Assembly (NCBI RefSeq): GCF_000208865.1
Contig: NC_018385.1
Span: 2,090,724-2,154,723, forward strand
Reading direction: 5' to 3'
DNA length: 64,000 bases
Origin: Neospora caninum Liverpool
Taxonomy: Eukaryota; Apicomplexa; Conoidasida; Eucoccidiorida; Sarcocystidae
Part shown: positions 47,201 through 58,703 of the stretch, one piece after another
Position numbering within the stretch: position 1 is the stretch's first letter
How the letters are laid out: the number at the start of each line of letters is the position of its first letter
The notes under the pieces: generated by a model
Seen by the model: the letters and a program-made list of their open reading frames with translations, nothing else
What the model was told of the DNA's origin: nothing
Database searches by the model: none
Position numbers and translations under genes: made by a program

Positions 47201-50200
47201 TACCTGCGTATGTATGCTTGTATCATGTATAAATATACACGTGTACCTAAACCTCGGGGGGGCTGGCAACGCATACAAAACCGTTTCCTCAACCGCGAAG
47301 CAACTCAACTCAGGAAGTGGAGTGTTGCCAGCGTCTGTCTTCTCAGTGACCCCATGGTAAAAACCCATAGAAGCATATGTCTGGAAGAGACTTACGGATT
47401 CTTGGGCATTTGGATGGGCACGGGATCCCAAACGCACTCTCTCTGTTGGTTACTCTTGACCGTGGTATTCCATGAATTCGTCGTGGCTGTACAGTTTGGG
47501 GAAGACACTGTGACGAAGGGGTCGGAGTTATCCCACTGGCAACTGTTGTAGTTCTTGTCTGTCTTTGGAAAGAAATCGCCGTAGATGTAGACGTAATAGG
47601 TCTGAATCCACAGACGAGACAGTGGCACAGAAAAGTGAGAATGCGACTGTGTAGCAGAAAATGGAAAGAGCCCGATACACATCACAAGGTATGTATATGT
47701 GTAGGCGTGGCGGGTAGGTATATCCTCAAGCACATAAAAGGGACGGCACACACAAGTAAAGCAGGACCAGCCCTCGTCTCCTATTCCACAATTTTCGCTG
47801 AATGGTCACTTCAATGTATTACAACGAGACGCTCTGTTGCGTCCATATCTACAGGAGTGAACCTCTTCGTCTTACGCCGTCTCGTTCTTTCGGTCTTCGA
47901 ACAGGCGCATGAGCTTTCTCTTTGATCTTTCCCTCCTCTTTCGTTGGTGCAGACTCGGTTTCGTTGGCTGCCTCCTGGGCTTGGGCCGCGCTATCTCGAG
48001 CTCGCGATGTTGACAGTCCAAGTGTCTTCTTTGGAAATTTCGGCGGCTTCACAGCTAGGCCTCGCTGTCTGAGGAGAGGAAGAAACAGACAAAACAATAG
48101 AATCACGCAACAGTTGAAAAGAAACGCGGAACAGCTATCCATGTATCTATGCGAAATAGTGGTCCTAAGAGAAGGCTTTTGGACTTGGTTTAGACACTGT
48201 TGTGTGGGGAGATCAACGCAGGATTGGCTGGGTGAAAATGTAAAAGCGAAAAAAAATCTAACGAAGCAGCGTTGGGGCACATTGTTTCATTCGATAGCCC
48301 CCCTCATCATCTTACCGTACATGGTACTTTTATGATCCCAGGCGGAAATACAAGAAATGCGTGCACGGAAACGCGCAGGGGAGTGAGTGCTGCAGATATA
48401 CCATGTCTACGTTGGCTGTGTGCATTAAGCTAGCACAGCATGCACACTCTTGGGTGTAAATGCATATGTGCACTTAAATGTGCTCGAGCGGGTACTCTGG
48501 CGCATATACAAACGATATGCAAAGAACACATCTCCCTTACAGAGGACACGTACGTGCAGATGTCTGTGTGGATGTTTGTGTACAATCATTGACACATAGT
48601 CTGCACATGTACGTGTGGTACGTATATCTATACATACGCGTATTCGCATTTCCCATGCTGTGACACGTCCTCCCGAGTGTGGCCTTGTCCAAAATGGTAG
48701 CCGGAGAAAAACGACGTTACGAGGATGAAACCCAAAGCCAAGGGTGGCATTATGTGTAAATAGTGTAGGAGATGAGCTCGAGACACTATCACGGTCTGGT
48801 TCTGGAGGCTGGAATCGGGAAGTTCTGCCTCTACGAATATGCATGAATATATGTAGTTGCAAGTATATACATACATATAATTGTTTTCGGTGCAAAGGAA
48901 AAAGACTTCCTCGTTCTAACGACGTGTATCTGGTTGTTTTCGTTTGCATCATCATTCTCGTTTCCCCCCCCCCCCCCCCAAAGTCTTCGTTTTAAATCTT
49001 CCTTCCCTCTTGTTTTGCGCAACTGGGACAAAAACCAGCATCGGCACTTACATAGGGGGCGGGAAATGGTAGAGATCGACGAGCTCCCTTGGCGTTTCCT
49101 TCGCCGTAAAGATATCGACATGTAGGAGAACCTAGACGGAAAAAGGAAAAAAAACGTGAGAATCGAAATGTGGAAAAAAGCAAGTATACAATGCAACATG
49201 CATATGTATATGTACATATTACTGGCCTATGTGGAGTCGTCTTTTCTCCTGTCCGTAGAACCTTACAGAAGCTCAGTTTTCTTGAACTCAGTTGGAAAAA
49301 AATCCGCCTTCGTCTTAAGTTCCTCACCTCACCGACCGCCATCCCGGAGGCACTGACGAGTATCGCTCTAGCAGCCCATGCGCACACTTTCGTCTCCACG
49401 CAGAAATCCCGAATCTCGTCGAGAGGGAACTCCCACACTCCAAAAGGAAGGAAATGCGACTGTTCCGGGAAACAAAGGGACAAAACATGCAAAGGTTTGT
49501 ATGCTTGTAGCTTTTTTCTTTCAACAATTAATCTCTGAGCTATGAGTGAGTACTTCTTTAATTCTTAAAAACGCACCGCGCTTGGGTGATTCCGGAAGTT
49601 TTGCAAATAGACGCAGACACGTAGGAGGCAGATTCTGTATTTCGTTTGAACGTATGCGGGCATGGTCAGAGAAAAAACACACACTATGGATGGTGACTAT
49701 ACAGATGTCCCTCTTTCCTGCAAACAGCTACGCTGACTCACGATGAGAGGCGTACAAGTGAACGTACACGTGTGCCTAAATAATTTATATAGGTACACGA
49801 ATACATATATATGCGTGTAAACGTTCAGATACGTATGTACGTAGGTACCGGCAGACAGGATAGATAAATCTACGTTCACGTGTTTCGACAGAATTTCCTG
49901 GTCATCGATGCGTATAATCTCTTCTGTTCACACCTCTGGTTGACCGGCATGTGCTCGACGCCTCTTCTTGTCTGAAGACAACAAATGAAGCCATGCACGA
50001 TATTTCTCGGTTTCCGCACAGGTGCAGCTGTAAACACACATAAGTGTTCTTCCTTCCCCTTCCGGTATAAACGGGCACGTAATCGCTCTTCGGAGACTAT
50101 CGCGAGCTTGCCCCTCAGAGACAACGGCCGCAAGCATAGACACCACATCATATCCCACGATGCTTTTTTTGGCGAAATCTCCTTCTTGTCTGTGTGTACA

Positions 50201-53200
50201 AAACACGCAGTCGTGTTCCGATATGTCGTACCTCTCTGTCGAAGAGCCAGATCGCCCACGTACACTTTGTTGGTTGTACGTTGAGGCGCCGTATTCTCCT
50301 GGGTGGAAATAGCGTGAAAGTATGCTCCCGTGTGCTTCTCCGCCCTTTTCTTACAAGTCCCCTTCGTCCTTGGGTTGTTCTCCTCTGATTTCTTTCTCGC
50401 CACCGCAGTCGGCGTGGCAACTTCGGTCGCAGAGCTTGCACCCGCCTGGGCAAGTCTTTCCCCCTCTTCTTTGCCGTCCAGTCCCTCTAGTTTTCCCCCG
50501 TCATTCCCCGTGCCAAAAGGAACATTTTCAAAGATACTTCTCTCCTGGCCTATGGCCTCGCCAGCAGGGTCCTGGATATTTACTCTAACACTCGTCTTGG
50601 GCACACTGCGCTCATCCCTCGTGGGCCGGCCGAGATAGAGCGATTTAGACGCGTCCAGTTCGTCTTCCTGTGTGTGTAAAATGCATTTGACAGGAGGAAT
50701 ATATAGAGAATAGTGATAGCACCATCGCCATCTTGCTTTGATGGAGGAGAACTGGCCTTGTCGATTCAAGTGAGTACAAAAAGTGGTGACAGTCCTTTGT
50801 GCTTCCAGTAAGGCACTAACAGAAAATTAATTGTATCTACGTCGGTGGGCGCCTTCGAAAGATGAACACCAAAAGTGACAAACAGCGAAGACCATCACCA
50901 TTTCTCTGCGAACGACGCATCGCGGTGATCGGTCTTCTAACTACAAATACCAATGATGGAGACACGCTGACGGGACACCTGTTTCAGCGCAGGCAGCTGC
51001 TACTGAACTTAGCACAGCCTAGTTGGCATTGAAGCGTACACGTGGATGTGCAGTGTGCGTCTGGAACTCAGTCTCAGAGGAAACGTAAACGGTGAGAGGA
51101 AAAGAAGAAAAGACACATTCCTCAGAGTCCCGAATCCAATCAGCTCCCCAAGAAAGAGAGGCAACACATAACAGGGATAGACAGACAGAGAAAAGAAAAG
51201 ATATGAGGAACAAATTGGCTGCTAAACAGTCCGCACCTAAATTCATATGATCGTGTGCCTGAACGATGAAGCTAGAGGAGTGCAGATACTGTATGTGTTT
51301 GTTCTGATTCGGTTTCACTCGAAAGTGTACGGGCGACCCAACAGCAGCTGACACCTTCCCCTAAGGTAGAAACCACGGAGTGTAAAACCATTTCCAACAT
51401 CTTACAGTTCCTTTTCTAAGGATCCATTCTAGTTTAAGACGATTCTGAATCAGATCCTCGATAGTGCTGTTATAGAGAAAAAAGGCCAACTGCGATCCCT
51501 GCGAAAATAATAGAGGAAGAGGAACACAAAAGATCATGCATGCATATGTATCGCCGTACAGATAAAATAGTAGTCATTAGCACATTCTGAGAGGACTATA
51601 ATTCACTTTGTATGTTTCGGCGTAGGACTTCGGAGACGAAGAACGTACCACACCTCTCGGTCCGTATGCAAATCGAAATCCTTCTGGGCGCCCCAGGCCC
51701 GTTACTTGCGACTTGTCACTCGAAGATACGCGGATAGCCGACAGCGTATCTGCCGGCACCGAAGAATGATCGGACTGTAAAAAGCGAAAGCAAATGCAGC
51801 ACATCCACTTGGAAGCTCGGAGGGATGCTGGGTGTGGCAGATGAAGGATACAGTCTACAACATCCCTCCTAAGTCTTCCGAAAATATCAACCAGGTGATA
51901 ATTCATATTTCCTTTACGTTGAGCTTGCCGCTAGCATGACATGAGAAAACGGTACAGTACTCGACAGGAGTATCGTAAGCTAAATTAGGGGCCCTTGCTC
52001 CAAATTCCGCGTTGAAGGAAATGCGACTGCGGAAGCAATATTGTTGCTTTCCCCATCTTAGAACCAGAAACAGTGTTAACGAGGATTAGCTCACGCAGGT
52101 GATGCGCCGCCTATGCGGGCGTCAGCCGAACATCAGCTTGCAAAATCTGCTGTCACGGTTTTCTGGTATTATGGAAATGGTGTCATATAACACGGTTACA
52201 CTAAATGAGGATTCCCCGGGATCGTTTCCCTTCCTGCTGTTAGTCTCTGAAATATACGGGGCACTCTTCATATATTTATGTCTCTCTGTCTATATATACA
52301 TATTACAGTGGATTCAATAAAGGGCCGATTTCGTTGAGAATCGTAGCGCAGACTCTGAATGGACAAGGCGCCACCTTTTATATACAACCCGAACCTTTCA
52401 ATCCACGTGTACCCCCCGTCCCTGTATTTGCGCATATACGCGCTCACCGCAGGTCTACTGTCTCCTGAGAGACGCAGAGGAGTTTTCAAAACAGCTCTTT
52501 GGCAACCAAAGAAGGAAACACACCTCGAGAACATTAACGCGGACAGTGTAATCCTGAGGAGTAGCAGCCTCTCCTCCACTTTCGCCTATTTGCTTCGACA
52601 ATTCTAGTAGATCTGGTTGATCTTCTAATCTGTCCACAATGTGGTAAAGCACAGTGATGCGACTATTCGGAGCTTTTTTGAGGAATGATGAGGGGACGTG
52701 TCGAAGACGTAGCGTTTCTTTCTTGATCTTCATGGGTGTCTTCGGGATCTGAATTTCACACTCGCCGAGTTTATCCCCTTGCCGACCCCAGTCTTGGTCG
52801 TAAACGGTGATCCTGATGACTCCTGGTTCCTGGTTGAAGCATGCGAGACAAAAACAGAGAGAGAAGGAGCGAGAAACGTGTAGCAGCGAGTCGTGAATCC
52901 AGGCACGGCGCGGCTAAATAAATCCCCGTATCGTGACGCAGACGAGATACACGTATGTGAGGGAGTCCACTGTTCCTTCACCCCGCAAACAAATTGACGG
53001 AGTCAAGGAAAATCCATTCGTGGAGGAAATGAAATTCAGAATGAGGGCAAGAGACCCCGGCATTAAAAGGGGATCAAAATCAGGGGCAGTGTGTGCACTA
53101 TTGGCCGCTGTTGCCTTTCCTGTGGTCGCTGTTAGCCACGATATACTGCCGTCCCCTGCTGTCATCACCGGTGAAACGAGAAAACTGGTGTTCACCGGAA

Positions 53201-53837
53201 ATGAGGCCTTCTTTCATCGGCCGTCCCGCTGAAGCCCGGAGATCAAGAAGTATGCAAAAACATGACCAGAACTCAGCCTGTCGACTGATCTTGGCCCCGT
53301 AATTTCTTCAGGAAGAAATATCGAAAAACACGCAAAATGTGGTAGAAACAATTTGCCTCACTCACCTTAACTTCTGTTTCAATCAGATAATCCCACACAG
53401 GGTTGAGTGTGGCCATCTGGGGAGGCGAACAGAAAACTTGGCCGCCAAACCGAACATCGACGTATGGATCTGATGAGCCCGTTATGTCTCCTTGGGAAAC
53501 GCGAACACACAAGCAGCAGAAAATGACGGTTTACTGTGGACGGGCTATTACCGAAACCCGTGGCTGATACGCACCAGTCGTGAAAACAAAACTGTTACCG
53601 CCGCACCAGAAGAGACGCTGACGTACCTGCTGCGAGGTCTGTACCGGACAAGCACAGCATACGAAGGTACAGGGGGCCTTCTTGAGGAGGCGGTGCATTC
53701 ATAAATTTGTCTTTTGGAGCCTCGAGCTTGGTTCGGCACGCGTCGAGGACGCTGGGAAGTCCGTCGGGCGGATAGCAGCTGCCTCCGCCGCCCGTGGCTC
53801 CGCCGCTTATGGCGGTCATTAGGATGGAAGCTGTCAT
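30314..53837 (-). CDS. Ferlin, multi-C2 calcium/membrane fusion protein (~38 exons)
   Basis: Phase-consistent model, ~2841 residues. Exons: 53837-53627, 53490-53366, 52829-52524, 51774-51607, 51498-51406, 51360-51237, 50663-50232, 50189-50038 (end uncertain), 49459-49328, 49131-49052, 48068-47876, 47601-47396, 46860-46507, 45991-45202, 43777-43593, 43034-42731, 42544-40949, 40552-40295, 40069-39904, 39522-39470, 38936-38801, 38600-38459, 37988-37920, 37446-37383, 37219-37139, 36535-36317, 36061-36041, 35738-35164, 34896-34750, 34584-34537, 34231-34093 (or from 34150), 33779-33659, 33192-33020, 32319-32147, 31985-31791, 31549-31402, 30782-30727, 30404-30314. At least five C2 domains, the ferlin-type PAGQGRSAPDALPEPTDRP motif before the end and a C-terminal membrane helix identify a ferlin. 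Ferlins drive Ca2+-dependent vesicle fusion; in Toxoplasma they are linked to microneme and rhoptry secretion. T. gondii has several ferlins, and which one this is cannot be decided here. Confidence 0.9.
34750..35738 (-). other. Ferlin C2 domain near the C-terminus (exons 28-29)
   Basis: Residues ~2221-2461. After a disordered Ser/Arg-rich linker, exon 28 encodes VVHAYILTGRNLLNVDWWGK then SDPYLKLSIGDQTVTSDKVF. Exon 29 gives CPDFYEHFVFTVLIPGAAKL and IAVMDKGDMLAADSAIGEAV. Loop 1 (D-x4-SDPY) and loop 3 (D-x2-D) aspartates are present. This is the most family-typical C2 domain in the gene. Confidence 0.92.
36041..36061 (-). other. Ferlin 21-nt micro-exon (exon 27)
   Basis: Exon 26 ends at AAG|gtgaga (36317) and exon 28 starts at cacag|GGCTGG (35738), both in phase 0. 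The only filler found that keeps the frame and has acceptable splice signals is seven codons (SAPWTIV) between 'ttgaag|' and '|gtaagc'. It joins naturally to GWVKVTNVTEPEALAR in exon 28. Exon 26 could instead be joined directly to exon 28 without breaking the frame, so exon 27 may be optional. Confidence 0.55.
38770..44206. repeat. TA dinucleotide arrays in ferlin introns
   Basis: Arrays lie at 38770-38790, 43412-43441 and 44174-44206, each inside a predicted ferlin intron. The 43593-45202 intron carries one of the longer arrays. They support the intron assignments, since no exon contains such tracts. Confidence 0.88.
40949..43034 (-). other. Ferlin mid-region C2 domain and long exon 17
   Basis: Exon 16 (43034-42731) ends MLQARNLPALDPDASVNPWW and exon 17 (42544-40949, 532 codons) continues IVKLVPERHIDKDLKILG, then IVVRLFDIDVLESGELEKEL. 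This gives a C2 fold interrupted by a ~50-residue disordered Gly/Ser/Ala insert. Later in the same exon, YYEIDVDLLGIRVLEAGGL and DINFRLVSREGDDVASLGIS look like a further, degenerate C2-like unit. Exon 17 is by far the longest exon of the gene. Confidence 0.72.
46507..48068 (-). other. Ferlin central C2 domain (exons 11-13)
   Basis: Residues ~608-859. Exon 11 is a lysine/alanine-rich linker. Exon 12 (47601-47396) holds YYVYIYGDFFPKTDKNY and DNSDPFVTV, and exon 13 gives QKLILDVYDSDSPLLFGNSL. Together they form a C2 domain with Asp pairs in loops 1 and 3. Exon 12 carries an unusual cysteine-containing insert (SSPNCTATTNSWN) between the loops. Confidence 0.8.
48964..48979. repeat. Homopolymer of 16 C in a ferlin intron
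   Basis: An uninterrupted run of 16 cytosines (guanines on the coding strand) lies in the intron between exons 10 and 11 of the ferlin gene. It is a likely site of length variation and of sequencing or assembly error, but outside coding sequence. Confidence 0.9.
52524..53837 (-). other. Ferlin N-terminal C2 domain (exons 1-3)
   Basis: Residues ~55-160. Exon 1 ends LCLSGTDLAAG and exon 2 begins GDITGSSDPYVDVRFGG, the classic C2 loop 1 with an SDPYV motif. TLNPVWDYLIETEV follows, and exon 3 gives TVYDQDWGRQGDKLGECEIQ, loop 3 with a D-x-D and a later Asp. The calcium-coordinating aspartates therefore look intact. The start ATG at 53837 has a fair context (ttcaccATGac) and begins a short Gly/Ala-rich head. 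The splice junctions are GCAG|gtacgt, ccaag|GAG, AAG|gtgagt and caaccag|GAA. Confidence 0.88.
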
Positions 53838-56800
53838 GGTGAATTCATGTAAGAAAAGGCTTGGACTCTAAAAGGAAAACAAATCTTGAAGATACTGAGA
53901 GAGTTCTACTCTTAAGAGACATAGACAGTAACGCATTCAGTGGGAGTCTACAACCGGACGTGACAGCGTTCGTCAGTGATTACAGAATTTGCGATAAAAT
54001 AAGAGTGTCTGCTTTGGAAAGAACCACTAGAAACGGCAGTGAAGGAGAACCGAGATGTTGATGCGGGGTTCCTGTGCGCGTTGAGGTGTGGGAGGTAGTG
54101 GTGCAGAAAGGCTAAGAGGCGCTGAAGAACTCGGTTCCCTTTTCAAGCAGAGATTCAGGCAAGGAGCGGCCACGGGGCTTCGCGGAATCCCCTGTAGCTT
54201 GCCCGTCCGTTGAGCTCGGCTTTGATGATTTCCCATCAATACGAGGACACGTGAACACAGGAAACGGTTGTCAAGTCAAATTCTGGCATGGTCATCACTA
54301 AGTCTTCGACACCCAAAAGAAAAAGAGATCATATGAACGTTGGACGGCCTGTGACCTCGTTGCCTCTGATCAGCTAACAGATGATGTGTGACCAGCGAGA
54401 CCATCTGACACGAAAAGTAAGACGCAAAGGGCCTGTCCGTTTTCTCGATGTGATACAATCACTGTCTTTGTATGTTACCGATGAGGCATCCAGCAATTGG
54501 ACACACGTCCACCGCCTGACTGAGACAGGCACAAGCGCTGTCTACTTTCGGAGGAATGCCGTCACGACGTTCTGGGCTTGACAGTAGAGAGTGTCCTGCC
54601 GCACGTGCGTACATTGGACCGTTTACAAAGATAATAATGTCCAAAGACTGATCAGCCACCGAGTCTGTAAAAGTTGGCAAGACATTTCGGATGTGTGCGT
54701 GACGTTGGGTTGAGTCCGAGGCGGCTCGAAACGCACAGCAACAAGGATGAAAGGGAATCGAGCGGAAGCCGAGACAAGAAAACACGAAGGGCAAGATCAC
54801 CGACAAATGCCGGAAAAACATGCATCGCCGCTACGCGTCGAGGTTTCCCTTTTACCAAATATTTTTTCAGCGTAACAGAAATAATAATAGTGTGCTGCAA
54901 GGCGTTGTCAGCAGGAGTCAACTGTAGCGGTATCGTGCTAGCTGTTCTGAGGTCCAGCTCTCTCCCCACAGGAAATTGTCTTCAACTCTCAAGCGCTGTT
55001 TATCTTTTTATTCAAAACTGGAGGGATGCGGTTTGTTTCAAAACAGACAAGCCCTCTTCAAGAGACGAGACAACGGGGGAGGGATAAGGCTGATCTCATC
55101 TGTTTTCCCAACGCATTCCATTCTGGACTGAGTCAATTGATCCGTGGGTTAGTATCGATGCGTGGTCGCACGAGGAGTCAGTTCATGGCAACACCACCAT
55201 AAGCCAATCCCTTCTCTGGCTCACCGTGTGAAGAGAAGTTAGTAACTATAACTGCGGGAGACAACAGCGACACAGCGGAGCGCCGAGACGCTTTCCAACA
55301 CGGCGTAGAACGCACAGTCGAGCTGCGGTTGAGACGGAAGAACCCAACAAGCGAGTGTGCCGGGCAGGGCGTGTGTCAGGATGTCAGCAGCTCTTACTCT
55401 TAGCGTCGTGTCGGACTCGTGCTCTTGTTTCGGAGGAGCATAGAATCTGTTTGAGAGAGACCTGATAATGTCTCTGTCCTGAGGAAGACTTGCGTGAAAC
55501 GTACATGCAGACCTCCGTAAACACAACAGAGCGTGGCCTACGTGCAGCTGTAGCCCGGCGTTCGGCAACCGCTAAAAGGAAGTAGAGCTGGCAGCCTACC
55601 GTACATACGTGATCAACGTCTTAAAGTAATTGCTGAGAGATACACTTTCTTTCTGACGTAAAAGCTCGTGAATGCGTTGTGAACGAGACACATCGCGTCT
55701 TGCTAACCTAGTGGATGTGCCAAGGCCAGAGAGCTTGCTACCTGGTCACAGTAAAATCTTTGGAAAAAGGTTGCCTGCACATTTCAGCTGCAACGGACTG
55801 CAGCGTTCGTGTGCTGGCAGAGGGTGTTGTTTCAGCGTACGTGGAAGTTACTTCAGAGCTGAGGCACGGTTGCGCGACCGGTCGACGTTTGTCACTTCAG
55901 CTTAGGGGAGCAGCGCTCTCACCACCCCTGTCTTCTTCCCCGAGTTCCCTCTATGCTGAACGTCCTTCTCTTGCTGCTCTGTGACCATGTTTTCCCTCTA
56001 GAGACGCAAAGGCACTTCCTCAGCAAAAAGAGATCTGTCCTTATCAGTGTGGCGAGTCACGTACTGGAGGGTGAATGACACCCAGCAGCTGTGGGGACAT
56101 CGTTGGAGCAGGAAAGTAAACAACTGACGGTAGTCAACAATTCCCGCCTTTACTGCTCTGTACAATGCATTAAGGAACCGAGTGCTTTTGCCTTGTGCAG
56201 GTTTAGTTACTCCTGAAGGCCGGACACGTGTTCCTGTATGTGTGGACATTGACATAACAGTCTTGCCAAATCGGCTACCCTTGCGTCAACAGGTAATCAG
56301 AGAGACGCATACTGCAGGACCACGTCGTTTGTGTGCCGCAATTGTGGCTACGCCGTACCCCCCGCTAAACAGTGCTGCACAGCGAACATGCAGGACGAAA
56401 AAAAAAGATTTTGTAACTGGAGACGATAGCAAGAACACCATTTTTCTTTTGATAGCGTGCACCTCTATGCCAAGTTAGTTACAACCACCGCCGCCGTCCA
56501 GACCCTGGCGTGGAAGAAGTCGTAGTAGATTGTTAAAGCCAGTGCAAGTTGCCGTTTCGCAGTCGACACGATCCGTTCGAATGGCCCTCGGAGCAGGACT
56601 GCTGTCAGCTGAATCATACCAGGGATACATACGAAACCTGAACTTTCCTTAATCGTTGCAGCAGCCGGCACAACAATTCCCGAGGGAACAGGGAGAAGGC
56701 AACCTTGTGCACAACGCCGAACGCCTATTGCCTCCGCTCGTACTACTCGTAGACAGGAAAACTGTGGCCGCACAGCGTAGGCACTACACCGAGAACGAAA

Positions 56801-58280
56801 TGCATGAATCTGCGGTGGATTCGTGCTGGTCACTACAGTCAGCGTCAACAGCTGAGGGCAGTCCGTGTCCTCTCACACCCAGAAGACATGACAATTTGAC
56901 GCTTACTCCTGCTCGCTGGGAAAGCGGATACACACTCTATCAAGTCACAACGGGGAAGCAGGAAAACACAAGCAAGGCAAAAAACAACAGGAAATAAACG
57001 CAGAGAACGGCACAGTGGCCAAGCTGGTCCGCCCGATCTGCCGTCAACTGAAGTGACGATGGCCGTCCTCCGTTGGGTTCCCTCTCGTTGAGAGATTCTT
57101 TCTTCTTTCCTTGTTTCTCACCATCCGCGGCTTTGTTGAGTCTTGTGTGGTGTCACGATGCATGATCTGCCACGACTCGGGGAAGAAATTTTCCGCCCGC
57201 ATTTTAAAGTTTGCCTGGAATGCGCCGTGAGTTTCGATGTCTCTCCTGTTACGAAAAGTCGGCACGCCTTGTTTGGTGACCATGGCACCGCCACTCACAC
57301 AATCCGAGCCGCCGTCAAGCTCGCTGCCGCGTAGTCGCCTTTCTATGTACATTCAACAAAACCTGCATCTAACATATTCTTTCTTTTTTCTCGTCTGGTA
57401 GTCTTGTTTCCTGCTTCGCCACTCTCGTGGCCAACAATACGGGTTGTAAAAGGGCGGTGCTTATGTTCCCCCCCTTTTTCCTACCTCCACCGCGTTCAAT
57501 CAAGTCCGTGTCTGCCGCCTTGAATTTAAGCGCTTCGAGATATCGATTTTTGGTCTTTTCATGGTCAAAGGCCCGCCCCTGCGTTATCGTCCATCTCTGC
57601 AGCAAGTGTCTGGTGGAGGAAAGACCACATCTGAAACATGCGTGGAAAAACTTTCCAGTTGCAGCAGTGTCCCACTGCACGTGCTCACAGTACCCATACG
57701 TGTTTTGGCGCCGACGCGCATCAGTAATTCTCGCTGTTGTTAACAAGTGGAGAAGGCCTCGCTGTTTCTGAGAGCACCCACGAAAGTCAGCAAAAGTGAA
57801 TCGAGACTTGAAGTGTAGTCGTCGCAAGCATCTGAGCCTGCGGAGACACCACGATTTTTTCCACCCCTGACTGTCCCAGACGAGATTTATTGGTTTGCAT
57901 GTTGGTAGTAGCTGATTTTTTGCATGTCTTGAGTGCAACATATATTTGCGTGAAGGCCCCGGAACACTGCAGGCCTCTGCGTTTGTGCTTCTAGCGTGTC
58001 GAAGTGCAAGCGTCGTTTCTTGTTATCCTGTTGCAAGGACTGCTGGTCCGTGGGCCCAAGCGTTGTCTAGATAAACATCAAAGGGGTATCCTTACAGGAA
58101 ATTTATTTTGAGGTATCCTTCGTTCTGTACGGATTCGTATCAATTTCCGCAACTTGTGGTTAGATCTCCCACTTAACGTGATTTTAGTGGGAAGAAGAGC
58201 GGGGAGATCGTGTATTTCGCAGAAAAAACTCGTTAAGAGTTCTGCCTCGTACAGACGGTCGGACAGGCGAGGCTTCGAGG
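53838..58280. promoter_or_regulatory. Divergent intergenic region, ferlin and GOT1
   Basis: The ferlin gene starts leftwards at 53837 and GOT1 starts rightwards at 58281, so this 4.4-kb stretch should hold both promoters and 5' untranslated regions. Three copies of AGAGACG occur (55061-55067, 56000-56006, 56301-56307). This matches the WGAGACG element known from Toxoplasma promoters such as SAG1, but a 7-mer can arise by chance. Open frames on both strands (for example 54674-55087 and 57369-57941) show no family resemblance. No further gene can be supported. Confidence 0.45.
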
Positions 58281-58703
58281 ATGCTCGACGACAATCAGAA
58301 GATCGGGGTGGCCTTTTGCTGCCTTGGTCTGTGTCTCGGTGGAGTTGGGATTTTTCTTCTTCTTGATAGGGCACTTTTAACTTTGGGGAACGTTGCTTTT
58401 CTCTTCGGTCTGGTGTTGCTTTTGGGGATTCGGAAGACGCTCGCGTTTTTCTTCTTGCGTCCGGAAAAGCGACGCGCGTCCTTGACCTTCATCATTGGCG
58501 TTTTTCTGATTGCATTTGGTTATTCCCTGTTCGGGTTGCCTCTCCAGCTCTACGGCCTGTTCCAGCTCTTCTCCTCCTTCCTCCCTCAGGTCCTCTCAGC
58601 CGTTCGCCTTTCACCGCTTGGGTCGTGGATTCTGCAGCTCCCCGGCATCAAGCAGTGCACCAAGTGGCTTCTGGATAGGGACAAAAGTAATTTGCCGTAT
58701 TGA
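58281..58703 (+). CDS. GOT1: Got1-like vesicle transport protein
   Basis: A single-exon gene for 140 residues, close to the family's usual ~140. Got1/SFT2-family proteins are small tetraspanning Golgi/ER membrane proteins that help ER-Golgi transport and vesicle fusion. Four hydrophobic segments are visible: about residues 8-27, 31-49, 66-88 and a weaker one near 86-105. The family signature is clear: DxQKIGVAF at the N-terminus, DRALLTLGNVAFLFGLVLLLG between helices 1 and 2, and a short basic RPEKRRAS loop before helix 3. The C-terminal ~40 residues (to KSNLPY) are soluble and lineage-specific. The start ATG at 58281 aligns with the yeast/human N-terminus. The nearest genes are the divergent ferlin and the co-oriented SSNA1 gene. 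Confidence 0.95.
   Translation: MLDDNQKIGVAFCCLGLCLGGVGIFLLLDRALLTLGNVAFLFGLVLLLGIRKTLAFFFLRPEKRRASLTFIIGVFLIAFGYSLFGLPLQLYGLFQLFSSFLPQVLSAVRLSPLGSWILQLPGIKQCTKWLLDRDKSNLPY

Noticed and set aside
49928..50206. Alternative frame for ferlin exon 8 (minus strand)
   Set aside because: Open, but it cannot be entered from exon 7 in the required phase with an AG acceptor, whereas the chosen frame can.
54674..55087. 137-codon plus-strand frame upstream of ferlin
   Set aside because: No family resemblance or coding bias; it is opposite to the ferlin 5' region.
57369..57941. 190-codon minus-strand frame upstream of GOT1
   Set aside because: Arg/Cys/His-rich with no recognisable domain, and it lies in the likely 5' region of GOT1. 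Not enough to call a gene.
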